This document shows positions 1-5,978 of a stretch of 7,611 nt of DNA, piece after piece. The stretch is from Pseudomonadota bacterium (lineage in GTDB: Bacteria > Pseudomonadota > Gammaproteobacteria > Burkholderiales > Casimicrobiaceae): assembly GCA_022709775.1 (NCBI GenBank), contig JAKLIE010000069.1, positions 1 to 7,611 on the forward strand, given 5' to 3'. Below the pieces are notes generated by a model. It made no database searches. It was not told the origin of the DNA and was given only the letters and a program-made list of their open reading frames with translations. The translations under genes and the position numbers were made by a program. Position 1 is the stretch's first letter. Each line of letters starts with the position of its first letter.

Positions 1-1803
1 CGCCAGCGCGGGCGCGGCGATCGACGCGAGGATGATGTAGGTCGGCGTCGTCGGGATCCCGGTGCCCATCAGGATGCAGGCGATCGCGACGAACAGCAGG
101 CCGAAGAACACCTTCGCGCCGTTCTCGGTCACGAGCCCGGTCGGGTCGAACGACCGGATCAGGTCGCCGACGCTTCCGGCCAGGTCGATGACCGCGCCCG
201 AGAACTTGAACCCCAGCCCGGAGAGCGTGAGCGTTCCCAGGATGAGGCCCACGCACGCGCACGCCGCGCCGATCGCGAGCGCGTACTTCGCGCCCTCGGA
301 GAGCCCCTCGATCAGCGGCCCCCAGGTGAGCGTCTGCCCCTGCAGGTGGCCCCAGCCGAGCCTGCGCGCGATCGGCGGGATGTAGGAGCACACGAAGCAC
401 AGCACGATGCCCCAGAACGCCGACAGGAACGGCGTGAAGTCGAGCAGCAGCATCGTGACGAGCGCGATCAGCGGGAACACGAGGTGCCAGCTCTCGCCGA
501 TCACGCGCGAGACCTTCGGAATCAGGTGCGGCTCGACGCCCTTGAGCCTGAGGCGCTTCGCCTCGAGGTGGACCATCGTGAGGCAGGCGAAGTAGTGGAA
601 CAGCGCCGGCACGATCGCGACGAGCACGAGCAGCTTGTACGGGACGCCGAGCAGCTCGGCCATCACGAACGCGGACGCGCCCATCACCGGCGGCGTGACC
701 TGGCCGCCGCAGGAAGCGGACGCCTCGACCGCGCCCGCGAAGCGCGAGCTGAACCCGTACTTCTTCATCAGCGGGATCGTGAGCGAGCCGGTCGTCACCG
801 CGTTCGCGATCGCCGAACCCGAGATCATGCCGAACAGGCCCGAGGACACGACGCAGACCTTCGCCGGACCGCCGGAGAAGCGGCCGGCGGCGATCGTCGC
901 GAGGTCCATGAACAGGCGGCCCAGACCCGTCATCTGCGCGAGGATCCCGAACAGCACGAAGTGGAACACGTAGGTCGCCACGACGCCGACCGCGATCCCG
1001 TAGATCCCCTCGGTGCCGACGTAGATGTGGTTGACGACGCGTTCGACGGAATAGCCGCGGTGCGCGAGGATGCCCGGCATGTGGCGACCGAGCAGCGCGT
1101 AGAGCAGGCAGGCCATCCCGATCACGGGCAGCAGCGGCCCCATCGTGCGGCGCGACGCCTCCATCACGATCACGATCGCCAGCACCCCCATCATGTAGTC
1201 CTGCGCGATCGGCGCGCCGACGCGGGCGATGAAGACGTCGTCGAAGAACACGACGAAGTAGAGCGACACCGCGGCGGCCACGATCGCGAGCGGCCAGTCG
1301 ACCCAGGAGAGCTTGTCGCCGGTGCCGCCGAATTGCGGGAACGGCAGCGAGATGAACGCGACGAAGCCGACGAGCGCGATGAACGCCCAACCGTTGTTGC
1401 CGAGGCTCCCCAGCGCGGACAGGCGGTCGACGAGCGCCCACGCGAGGTAGAGGTAGAACGCCGTGAACACCAGGCTCCAGCCCCAGGTCTTGACCGCGCT
1501 CGCGGCGTCCTGCGGCGGCCGCTTGTGCGGGAACACGAGGAAGATCAGCGCGAGCACGAGCGTGAGGTGGAACGCGCGGTGCGTGATCTCGACCAGCAGC
1601 CCGAACCCGGCCGTGTAGATGTGGAAGCTCGACAGGACGACCGCCATCGTCGTGACGAGCAGCCCGACGGGGCCGACGAGCTTGCGGAAGTTCGACTCGG
1701 TGTCGAACGTGCGGATCAGCTCCTCCTGCTTCTCGGCGGAGATCGCCTCGACCTGATCGGTCAGGAGGTTGCCGTGCGACGGCGGCGTCGGATGTCTGGT
1801 CAT
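1..1803 (-). CDS. TRAP transporter fused permease (DctQ-DctM fusion), 3' end cut by the window edge
   Basis: This is an inner-membrane permease of a TRAP-TAXI importer, a secondary transporter driven by an ion gradient. I translated 601 codons without a stop. Residues 42-185 hold four or so hydrophobic segments matching the small DctQ-like half. From about residue 200 the DctM-like half begins. Its hallmark lies at 321-383: SGLFGMISGSAIANAVTTGS, then TIPLMKKYG, an AGAVEASASCGGQVTPPVMG stretch and AFVMAE. A second TRAP signature, MGTGIPTTPTYI, is at 579-590, close to the left edge. Fused permeases of this family usually run to 640 or more residues, so only the last helices are missing. The ATG at 1803 is the first possible start, because an in-frame TAG lies at 1807-1809. 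The Shine-Dalgarno is weak, and the upstream DUF1850 stop is only 17 nt away, so translation is probably coupled. Family assignment is firm; the substrate cannot be read from the sequence. Confidence 0.95.
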   Translation of the reverse strand, partial: MTRHPTPPSHGNLLTDQVEAISAEKQEELIRTFDTESNFRKLVGPVGLLVTTMAVVLSSFHIYTAGFGLLVEITHRAFHLTLVLALIFLVFPHKRPPQDAASAVKTWGWSLVFTAFYLYLAWALVDRLSALGSLGNNGWAFIALVGFVAFISLPFPQFGGTGDKLSWVDWPLAIVAAAVSLYFVVFFDDVFIARVGAPIAQDYMMGVLAIVIVMEASRRTMGPLLPVIGMACLLYALLGRHMPGILAHRGYSVERVVNHIYVGTEGIYGIAVGVVATYVFHFVLFGILAQMTGLGRLFMDLATIAAGRFSGGPAKVCVVSSGLFGMISGSAIANAVTTGSLTIPLMKKYGFSSRFAGAVEASASCGGQVTPPVMGASAFVMAELLGVPYKLLVLVAIVPALFHYFACLTMVHLEAKRLRLKGVEPHLIPKVSRVIGESWHLVFPLIALVTMLLLDFTPFLSAFWGIVLCFVCSYIPPIARRLGWGHLQGQTLTWGPLIEGLSEGAKYALAIGAACACVGLILGTLTLSGLGFKFSGAVIDLAGSVGDLIRSFDPTGLVTENGAKVFFGLLFVAIACILMGTGIPTTPTYIILASIAAPALA

Positions 1804-1820
1804 CGGCTATCGGCGTGTCG

Positions 1821-2324
1821 TCAACGAGCGCCCGACCCGCCCGGTCCCGGGCCGGAGAGGCAGGCACCCGGCCGCGCGGCGAGCGAGAGCGCGCGATTGC
1901 CCCATTGCGCGAGGTCGACGGGGCGCGGATCGCCCTCGACCGAGAGGCGGGGCGACTGGTCGGCGTGGACGCGCATCGCGATCGCTTCGAAGCGGCGGTG
2001 CATCGTCACGACGAACGTGTCGCCGTCGCGGCGCCACGCGCCGTCGGCATCGGCCTCGGTCGGGAGCCCCGGGCCGTGCTGGGTGAAACGGATCTCGGTC
2101 TCTTCGATCGACGCGCCGTCGATCCGGTAGCGCTCCTCGACGGGCGTGCGCGTCACCGAGTGGACGTAGCGGATCGCGAATGCAGGGGATCGGCCCCGGG
2201 CTTCGACCTGCCCGAGCGGCTTGCCGTCGGGATGGGACGCGAGCGTCAGGCACGCCGCGTGCGCGCCCGCGGCGAGTGCGATGCCCGGGACCAGCATGAG
2301 ACCGATCCCGGGCGCACACGTCAC
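1821..2324 (-). CDS. DUF1850 domain protein, exported TRAP-TAXI accessory protein
   Basis: A 167-residue protein of the DUF1850 family, which has no established biochemical role but is commonly encoded between TAXI binding proteins and fused TRAP permeases, as here. Residues 1-24 form a hydrophobic signal sequence ending near AGAHA-A, so the mature part is probably periplasmic. The family-like core is at 49-91: FAIRYVHSVTRTPVEERY, then an acidic strand EETEIRF and a GPGLPTE turn. The GTG at 2324 overlaps the TGA of the solute-binding protein gene (GTGA), the usual sign of translational coupling. A weak AAGGG lies about 10 nt upstream. An alternative ATG at 2297 (residue 10) would still leave a short signal sequence. 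The C-terminal 20 residues are rich in Gly, Pro and Arg and look disordered. I infer that it helps the importer, perhaps by contacting the binding protein or permease. Confidence 0.88.
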   Translation of the reverse strand: MTCAPGIGLMLVPGIALAAGAHAACLTLASHPDGKPLGQVEARGRSPAFAIRYVHSVTRTPVEERYRIDGASIEETEIRFTQHGPGLPTEADADGAWRRDGDTFVVTMHRRFEAIAMRVHADQSPRLSVEGDPRPVDLAQWGNRALSLAARPGACLSGPGPGGSGAR

Positions 2325-3292
2325 TTGAGGAGGCCCTTCTCGCGGTAGTAGCGCTCCGCGCCCGGGTGCAGCGGAATCGAGACCGACAGCAGCGCCGTCT
2401 TGAGCGAGATCTCCTTGCCCTTCGGGTGCACCTGGCCCAGCGTCTCGGTGTTCTCGAAGAGCGCCTTCGTGACCTCGTAGGCCATCTGGTCGGTGAGCCC
2501 GTCGTGCGTCGCCCAGATCGCCATCACGGCGAGCGTGTCGACCGGCGCGGTCTGGCCCTTGTACGTGTTGGCCGGCAGCTGGACCATCGCATAGTAGGGC
2601 TGCTTCTTGCGCAGCGCCTCGATCTCGGGACCGGCGAGCGGGACCATGCGGACCTCGCGCGCGTTCGCGAGATCGCTGATCGACGAGGTCGGTGCGCCCG
2701 CGGTGATCAGCGACGCGACGAGGTTGCCGTCCTTGATCTTGTCGACCGACTGCGTGAACGACGACAGGTCCTCGCCGATGTCCTTGCGCGTCATGCCGTG
2801 GGCTTCGAGCAGGTCGCCCAGCAGCTGCCACTGGCCCGAGCCCGGCGAGCCCGACGACACGCTCTTGCCCTTCAGATCCTTGAACGACCGCACGTTCGCC
2901 GACGCGAGCGTGACGAGCTGCACCTGCTCGGGGTAGAGCGCTCCGAGCGCACGCAGGTTCTTGACCGCCTTGCCTTCGAACTGGCCTTTGCCGTTGTACG
3001 CGGCGTCGAGGATGTCGGCCGCGACGAACGCGCTCTCGATGTCCTTGCGCGCGAGGAGTTGCGCGTTGGCGACCGACGCGCCCGCGGTCTCGGCCGTCGC
3101 CGAGAGCTTCTTGCCGCCGATCGTCACCTTGTTCGAGATGAGCTGCGCGAGCATCCCGCCGAGCGGGTAGTAGGTGCCGCCGGTGCCGCCGGTGGCGATG
3201 CCGAAGAAGACGCGCTCCTGCGCGGCGGCGGAGCCGGCGAACACGAGGGCGGCCGCGATCGCGGTCGCGCCGAGCAGACGATGATGACGCAT
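2321..3292 (-). CDS. TAXI family TRAP transporter solute-binding protein
   Basis: A 323-residue periplasmic substrate receptor that captures ligand and delivers it to the fused permease encoded downstream. Residues 1-25 are a clear signal peptide: basic MRHHR, a hydrophobic Ala/Leu/Val stretch, and cleavage near GSAAAQ. The mature N-terminus carries the TAXI hallmark GIATGGTGGTYYPLGG, followed by AETAGASVANAQLL and later GSPGSGQW (roughly residue 150). Length and layout match the family, which includes glutamate/glutamine binders and many members of unknown ligand. The ATG at 3292 was preferred over one at 3349, because it is preceded by GGGAGG (3297-3302, 4 nt spacer) and starts directly at a normal signal peptide, whereas the longer form adds 19 Arg/Pro-rich residues. 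Its stop overlaps the DUF1850 start by 4 bp. Confidence 0.95.
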   Translation of the reverse strand: MRHHRLLGATAIAAALVFAGSAAAQERVFFGIATGGTGGTYYPLGGMLAQLISNKVTIGGKKLSATAETAGASVANAQLLARKDIESAFVAADILDAAYNGKGQFEGKAVKNLRALGALYPEQVQLVTLASANVRSFKDLKGKSVSSGSPGSGQWQLLGDLLEAHGMTRKDIGEDLSSFTQSVDKIKDGNLVASLITAGAPTSSISDLANAREVRMVPLAGPEIEALRKKQPYYAMVQLPANTYKGQTAPVDTLAVMAIWATHDGLTDQMAYEVTKALFENTETLGQVHPKGKEISLKTALLSVSIPLHPGAERYYREKGLLK

Positions 3293-3357
3293 GGAACCTC
3301 CCGAAGGTGCCCCAGCGCGCGGACGCGCTCGGGCGTGGTGACTGGGCAAACGGCCGG

Positions 3358-3363
3358 AGTATA
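3358..3363 (-). promoter_or_regulatory. Possible -10 element for the TAXI-DUF1850-TRAP genes
   Basis: The minus strand reads TATACT here, matching TATAAT at five of six bases, within the 75-nt gap between the oxidoreductase stop (3368) and the binding protein start (3292). It would give a leader of about 60 nt. No convincing -35 box is found 16-18 nt upstream, where the sequence is TGCCGG or similar, so this is a weak candidate. The transporter could equally be read through from the oxidoreductase gene. Confidence 0.25.
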
Positions 3364-3367
3364 GCGT

Positions 3368-4555
3368 CTAGGACACGGCTCCGGCACCGTAGCGCCCGGT
3401 CAGCAGCCGGTGCTCGGCGAAGCGCGAGAGCGCGTAGGGAGCGAGCGGCAGGTCCGGGGCAAGGCCGAGCGCGGCCTGGGCCACCAGCCGGCCGACGATC
3501 GGGGAGAGCTTGAACCCGTGCCCCGAGAAGCCGTAGGCGAGGTGGAGCCCGGGTACGCCGTCGACCGGTCCGAGCACCGGGTTCCAGTCGGGCGTCACGT
3601 CGTACACGCCGGTCCACGACGCGGCGAGCCCCGCGCTCTCGAAGGCCGGCATCCGGTGCATGAGCTGCTCGCCGACGTGCACGACCTCGTCGAGCGGCAC
3701 GTCCGCCTGCTCGATGTCGGGTTCCGGGATGTCGACGCCTTCGTTGCCCTCGGAGACGAGCACCTGCCGGCCGCCGTAGCTGCGGAAGTAGATGCGGCCC
3801 GGCGAGACCAGGTCCTTCACCACGGGCAGGTCGTGGCCGTAGGGTGTCTCGGCCTCCAGCGTCATCACGCTGTGGCGCGACATCGCGAGCGGCAGCCCGA
3901 CGCCGGCCCAGCGCGCGACCTCGCGCGACCAGATGTTCTGCGCCGAGACGACGACGCCCGCGCCGATCGGGCCCGACGGAGTTTCCACCCCGGCGACGCG
4001 GCCATTCGCGTCGCGCAGGAGGCCGGTGACGGCGACGCCTTCGCGCACCGTGGTGCCGGCCTTGCGCGCTGCCCGCACGAACGCGGTGAGCGTCAGGTAC
4101 GCGTCGGCATACCCCGCGCCGGGCTCCCATCCGACGACCGCGACGTCGTCGTAACGCAGCAGCGGGTGACGCTCGCGTGCTTCGGCGGCGTCGAGCTCGC
4201 GCGCCTCGATGCCGAGTTCCCGCTCGATCGCGAGCGACGCGCGCACCGCGTCGGCGGCGGGGCCGTCGGGCGCGACGATCAGGTAGCCGCAGCGCCGGTA
4301 TCCGCCGTCGGCCTCCGGGTCGTCGAGATAGGCGGGCAGGTCGTCGAACGCGCGCATCGCCGCCTGCGCGAGCACCACGTTCTGGCGCACCGAGTAGTGC
4401 GTGCGCAGGATGCAGGACGACTGCGCGGTCGTGCCGCCGCCGAGCTGTCCGCGCTCGAGGAGCAGCGTGCGCTTCGCGCCGAAGCGCGCGAGGTGGCAGG
4501 CGATCGAGGTGCCGATCACGCCGCCGCCGATGACGATCGCGTCGAAGTGTTCCAT
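3368..4555 (-). CDS. FAD-dependent oxidoreductase, DAO superfamily (sarcosine oxidase beta-like)
   Basis: A 395-residue flavoenzyme, probably cytoplasmic, predicted to oxidise the C-N bond of an amino acid or N-methyl amine. The FAD-binding Rossmann motif GGGVIG is at 10-15, with the ribose-binding acid E34 at the end of the second strand (LLLERG). The segment [10 protein letters not shown] (46-55) matches the conserved stretch after the dinucleotide fold in the sarcosine oxidase/dehydrogenase group. The C-terminal flavin motif is TPDWNP (321-326), then [11 protein letters not shown] (342-352), including the Lys of GFSGHGFK. The residue corresponding to the flavinylated Cys of monomeric sarcosine oxidase appears to be Gly316, so FAD is probably bound non-covalently. 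The ATG at 4555 opens directly on the Rossmann strand and has GGAAGG just upstream; the GTG codons near 4597 would add an unlikely 14-residue leader. The gene lies 75 nt upstream of the TRAP-TAXI genes on the same strand. Exact substrate is unknown; glycine oxidase-like or opine oxidase-like activity is also possible. Confidence 0.88.
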   Translation of the reverse strand: MEHFDAIVIGGGVIGTSIACHLARFGAKRTLLLERGQLGGGTTAQSSCILRTHYSVRQNVVLAQAAMRAFDDLPAYLDDPEADGGYRRCGYLIVAPDGPAADAVRASLAIERELGIEARELDAAEARERHPLLRYDDVAVVGWEPGAGYADAYLTLTAFVRAARKAGTTVREGVAVTGLLRDANGRVAGVETPSGPIGAGVVVSAQNIWSREVARWAGVGLPLAMSRHSVMTLEAETPYGHDLPVVKDLVSPGRIYFRSYGGRQVLVSEGNEGVDIPEPDIEQADVPLDEVVHVGEQLMHRMPAFESAGLAASWTGVYDVTPDWNPVLGPVDGVPGLHLAYGFSGHGFKLSPIVGRLVAQAALGLAPDLPLAPYALSRFAEHRLLTGRYGAGAVS

Positions 4556-4567
4556 GGCCTTCCGGAA

Positions 4568-4584
4568 GGGCTGTCGCTCAGCCC
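4568..4584. other. 6-bp stem hairpin in the oxidoreductase/sugE divergent region
   Basis: GGGCTG-TCGCT-CAGCCC is a perfect 6-bp inverted repeat with a 5-nt loop. It sits 12 nt upstream of the oxidoreductase ATG (4555) and so would lie in that gene's mRNA leader, just before its ribosome binding site. It could be a minor translational control hairpin or an operator half-site pair. Nothing else supports a role, and such stems arise easily by chance in sequence this rich in G+C. Confidence 0.3.
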
Positions 4585-4619
4585 GCCATTTCACCACACT
4601 GCGCGCGGGCGCTGCCGGA

Positions 4620-4625
4620 GATAAT
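4620..4625 (+). promoter_or_regulatory. Possible -10 element for sugE
   Basis: GATAAT matches TATAAT at five of six bases and is the most AT-rich spot between the divergent genes. It would start transcription about 30 nt before the sugE ATG at 4666. The sequence 17 nt upstream (CACTGC) is a poor -35, so the call rests on the -10 alone. Confidence 0.25.
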
Positions 4626-4665
4626 CGACGAAGGGCGCCGCGGGGTGCCGGCGAGGGGGAGTGCC

Positions 4666-4983
4666 ATGGCGTGGATCGTGCTGGTCGTCGCGGGAGTCTT
4701 CGAGGTCGTCTGGGCGATCGGGCTCAAGTACACGGACGGGTTCTCGCGATTGTGGCCGAGCGTGGGAACCGTCGTCGCGATGATCGCGAGCGTCGTGCTG
4801 CTCGCGTGGGCGATGAAGACGCTGCCGGTCGGGACCGCCTACGCCGTGTGGACCGGCATCGGCGCGGTCGGCACCGTGATCCTCGGGATCGCGCTGTTCG
4901 GGGAAGCCGCAACGGTCGCGCGGCTCGCGTGCGTGGGGCTGATCGTCGCGGGGATCGTGGGGTTGAAGGTGGTGACGGATTGA
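4666..4983 (+). CDS. sugE: SugE/Gdx-type small multidrug resistance exporter (guanidinium/quaternary ammonium)
   Basis: A 105-residue inner-membrane protein of the small multidrug resistance family, SugE/Gdx subgroup. Family members work as antiparallel dimers that exchange protons for guanidinium or small quaternary ammonium compounds. Four hydrophobic helices cover essentially the whole chain. The essential carboxylate E13 is present in the first helix ([13 protein letters not shown]), as is W16. The subgroup-specific [10 protein letters not shown] and the [20 protein letters not shown] stretch separate it from EmrE-type drug pumps. The ATG at 4666 was chosen because it gives the standard [10 protein letters not shown] start and has GGGGGAG at 4655-4661 with a 4-nt spacer; a start at 4645 would add seven non-family residues. 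It is divergent from the oxidoreductase and monocistronic. I looked for guanidine-I, -II and -III riboswitch features upstream and saw none. Confidence 0.95.
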   Translation: MAWIVLVVAGVFEVVWAIGLKYTDGFSRLWPSVGTVVAMIASVVLLAWAMKTLPVGTAYAVWTGIGAVGTVILGIALFGEAATVARLACVGLIVAGIVGLKVVTD

Positions 4984-5007
4984 GGCGTGTCGCGGGGCGC
5001 GGCTGGC

Positions 5008-5027
5008 CGCCGTGGCCGGGCACGGCG
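5008..5027 (+). terminator. GC-rich hairpin downstream of sugE, possible terminator
   Basis: CGCCGTG (5008-5014) and CACGGCG (5021-5027) form a perfect 7-bp stem with a 6-nt loop, 24 nt after the sugE stop. No T-tract follows, so it is not a canonical intrinsic terminator. It may stabilise the 3' end or act in Rho-dependent termination. Confidence 0.3.
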
Positions 5028-5100
5028 CCATGCTCCTCGATGCCTGGGCGACGATGCTGCGTCGAGGGGGAACACGGGCCGCATTTGCCGGTCCCCGTCC

Positions 5101-5130
5101 TTGACATACCTTTTATGGGATATCCATAAT
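5101..5130 (+). promoter_or_regulatory. Strong sigma-70 promoter of the toxin-antitoxin operon
   Basis: A perfect -35 TTGACA (5101-5106) is followed after 18 bp by CATAAT (5125-5130), a five-of-six match to the -10 consensus. This is the clearest promoter in the window, and its AT-rich spacer stands out from the GC-rich surroundings. The predicted transcription start falls at about 5136-5138, on the toxin ATG at 5136, so the mRNA may have little or no leader. Confidence 0.75.
5113..5129. promoter_or_regulatory. Palindromic operator overlapping the TA promoter
   Basis: TTATGG and CCATAA form perfect 6-bp arms around a 5-nt centre GATAT (5119-5123). A second register gives the 8-bp palindrome GGATATCC (5118-5125). 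The repeat covers the right half of the spacer and most of the -10 box. Antitoxins of HigA type are XRE-family dimers that bind such palindromes and repress their own operon, so this is the likely autoregulatory site. The binding itself is inferred. Confidence 0.65.
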
Positions 5131-5135
5131 AGAGC

Positions 5136-5420
5136 ATGTGGCGCATCGAGGAGCACCGTCGCGTCGACAGGCAACTGTCGGGATCCGTGCCCATCGAGGT
5201 CTTGAAGCGCTACGAGAAATGGAAGGACATCGCCGCACTCTCCGGTCCGCCGGGATTGCGCGCGATCAAGGGATTTCACGACGAGGCGCTGTCCGGCGAA
5301 TGGAAGGGGCATCGATCGTCGCGCCTCGGGTTGCAGTGGCGGGTGATCTATCGCGTCGACGCCGACTTGCTGCTGATTCAGGTCGTTCACGTTACGCCTC
5401 ACGACTACCGGAAAACCTGA
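5136..5420 (+). CDS. HigB/RelE-family toxin of a type II toxin-antitoxin system
   Basis: A 94-residue cytoplasmic protein of the RelE/HigB fold, predicted to be a ribosome-dependent mRNA endonuclease. The start MWRIEEHRRV and the following YEKWKDI segment are typical of this toxin group. The C-terminal half carries the usual basic active-site strand WKGHRSSRLGLQWRVIYRV (56-74) and ends in VTPHDYRKT. H89, D90 and Y91 are candidates for the catalytic triad seen in HigB and YafQ relatives, with R60, R69 and R73 likely to contact RNA. The gene precedes its antitoxin, with 1 nt between stop and start, which is the HigBA order rather than the antitoxin-first order of RelBE. The ATG at 5136 fits the family start but almost coincides with the predicted transcription start, and no Shine-Dalgarno is possible if that promoter is used. 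The gene looks intact. Cleavage specificity is unknown. Confidence 0.88.
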   Translation: MWRIEEHRRVDRQLSGSVPIEVLKRYEKWKDIAALSGPPGLRAIKGFHDEALSGEWKGHRSSRLGLQWRVIYRVDADLLLIQVVHVTPHDYRKT

Positions 5421-5421
5421 C

Positions 5422-5682
5422 ATGAAGACCTATCATCCTGCCAAGAGGCGCGTTGAGGTGAGCGTGGGCGAGTCCGTGCGCATCTTGCGCGAGCTCCAGG
5501 AGCTGAGCCAGAGCCGGCTGTCCGAGCTCACCGGCATTTCGCAAGCCACCATTTCCGCCATCGAGAACGGCCGGGTCAACCTGGGCGTCGAGAGGGCGAA
5601 GGTCCTCGCCCATGCCCTCAAGTGCCATCCCGCGGTGCTCGTGTTCCCGGGCTGGGAAGTTCCGCTCGAGCCAGCGGCGTGA
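5422..5682 (+). CDS. HigA-like XRE-family antitoxin
   Basis: An 86-residue DNA-binding antitoxin paired with the preceding toxin. A helix-turn-helix of the Cro/C1 (XRE) type spans roughly 24-66: LSQSRLSELTGISQATIS, then AIENGRVNLGVERAKVLAHA. The recognition helix is around QATISAIENGR (41-51). Residues 1-15 are polar and basic and may form the toxin-binding or flexible arm. The C-terminus AVLVFPGWEVPLEP is hydrophobic and could take part in dimer or toxin contacts. The ATG at 5422 lies 1 nt after the toxin stop and has only a weak GGA upstream, so translational coupling to the toxin is likely. It should repress the promoter at 5101-5130 through the palindrome at 5113-5129. The TGA is followed after 2 nt by an ATG (5685) in the frame of the next gene. 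Confidence 0.9.
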   Translation: MKTYHPAKRRVEVSVGESVRILRELQELSQSRLSELTGISQATISAIENGRVNLGVERAKVLAHALKCHPAVLVFPGWEVPLEPAA

Positions 5683-5684
5683 CC

Positions 5685-5978
5685 ATGCATCCGACCGGAC
5701 GGTTCGGCCCCGTATGTGGGGTCAGACTCGAATTTCCCCCATCCGCAAATGTCGAGTCTGACCCTGCTTCTTCCTACTTCTTCCCGATCGTCCTGATCGT
5801 GTCGATGTTCGCAGCCGCCGGGTGTTCGTGGCAGCACGCGTACTCGTCGGCGCAGGGCTGGCAGCGGAACCAGTGCTACAGGCTTCCCGACCAGAGCGAA
5901 CGCGAGCGGTGCCTCGCGAACACTGCCCTGTCCTACGACGACTACCGGCGGCAGAGCGAGAGCGCCGCGAAGAAATAG
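5685..5978 (+). CDS. Small lipoprotein gene with a disturbed 5' end (possibly broken)
   Basis: I do not recognise a named family. The reliable part starts around residue 31 of the longest sensible reading. A hydrophobic FFPIVLIVS segment leads to a lipobox MFAAAGC (41-47), predicting lipidation at C47 and export to the periplasmic face of a membrane. The mature part is about 51 residues, hydrophilic, with two more Cys (64 and 76) spaced 12 apart that could form a disulfide: GWQRNQCYRLPDQSERERCL. It ends with SYDDYRRQSESAAKK. The start is the problem. From the ATG at 5685, 2 nt after the antitoxin stop, residues 12-27 are encoded by an inverted repeat and the leader is 30 residues too long for a signal peptide. 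No ATG lies between the repeat and the lipobox except 5805 (GTG at 5799), which leaves almost no signal sequence. The original start may have been lost when the repeat arrived. The stop directly abuts the convergent ABC permease stop. Confidence 0.55.
   Translation: MHPTGRFGPVCGVRLEFPPSANVESDPASSYFFPIVLIVSMFAAAGCSWQHAYSSAQGWQRNQCYRLPDQSERERCLANTALSYDDYRRQSESAAKK
5719..5764. repeat. REP-like inverted repeat, 13-bp perfect arms
   Basis: GGGTCAGACTCGA (5719-5731) is exactly reverse-complementary to TCGAGTCTGACCC (5752-5764), with 20 bp between. The stem could continue through ATTT/AAAT (5732-5735 with 5747-5750) across one bulged G, leaving a C-rich loop. The arms resemble the GGGGTCAGAC-type palindromes dispersed between genes in many beta- and gammaproteobacterial genomes, often thought to be mobilised in trans by REP-associated tyrosine transposases. 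That link is from memory, and only one copy is present here. No transposase gene is in the window. The hairpin could also limit read-through from the toxin-antitoxin genes, though it is followed by mixed pyrimidines rather than a T-run. Confidence 0.75.

Noticed and set aside
346..2130. A 594-codon open frame on the plus strand rich in Arg, Glu, Asp and His
   Set aside because: It is antisense to the TRAP permease and DUF1850 genes, has a low-complexity composition typical of the complementary frame of GC-rich coding DNA, and shows no domain.
3314..3329. AGCGCG-CGGA-CGCGCT hairpin between the oxidoreductase and binding protein genes
   Set aside because: The stem is only 6 bp of alternating G and C with no T-tract in the direction of transcription, and is likely to be chance in this GC-rich DNA; not called as a terminator.
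2366..3364. A 332-codon plus-strand open frame, and a similar one at 3410-4624
   Set aside because: Both are antisense shadows of the binding protein and oxidoreductase genes, with no recognisable motif or plausible composition.
1821..4130. A 769-codon minus-strand open frame
   Set aside because: Only its last 167 codons are real (DUF1850). The upstream part is an Arg/Ala-rich out-of-frame reading of the oxidoreductase and binding protein genes.
4556..4665. Guanidine riboswitch upstream of sugE
   Set aside because: I could not find the two ACGR-loop hairpins of guanidine-II or the conserved patterns of classes I and III by eye.
5074..5098. ACGGG/CCCGT arms upstream of the toxin-antitoxin promoter
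   Set aside because: The arms are 5 bp with a 15-nt loop and no inner pairing; too weak to call.
4984..5100. A hidden gene between sugE and the toxin-antitoxin promoter
   Set aside because: Short frames here are overlaps of frames from the neighbouring genes; no start with a ribosome binding site or sensible protein was seen.
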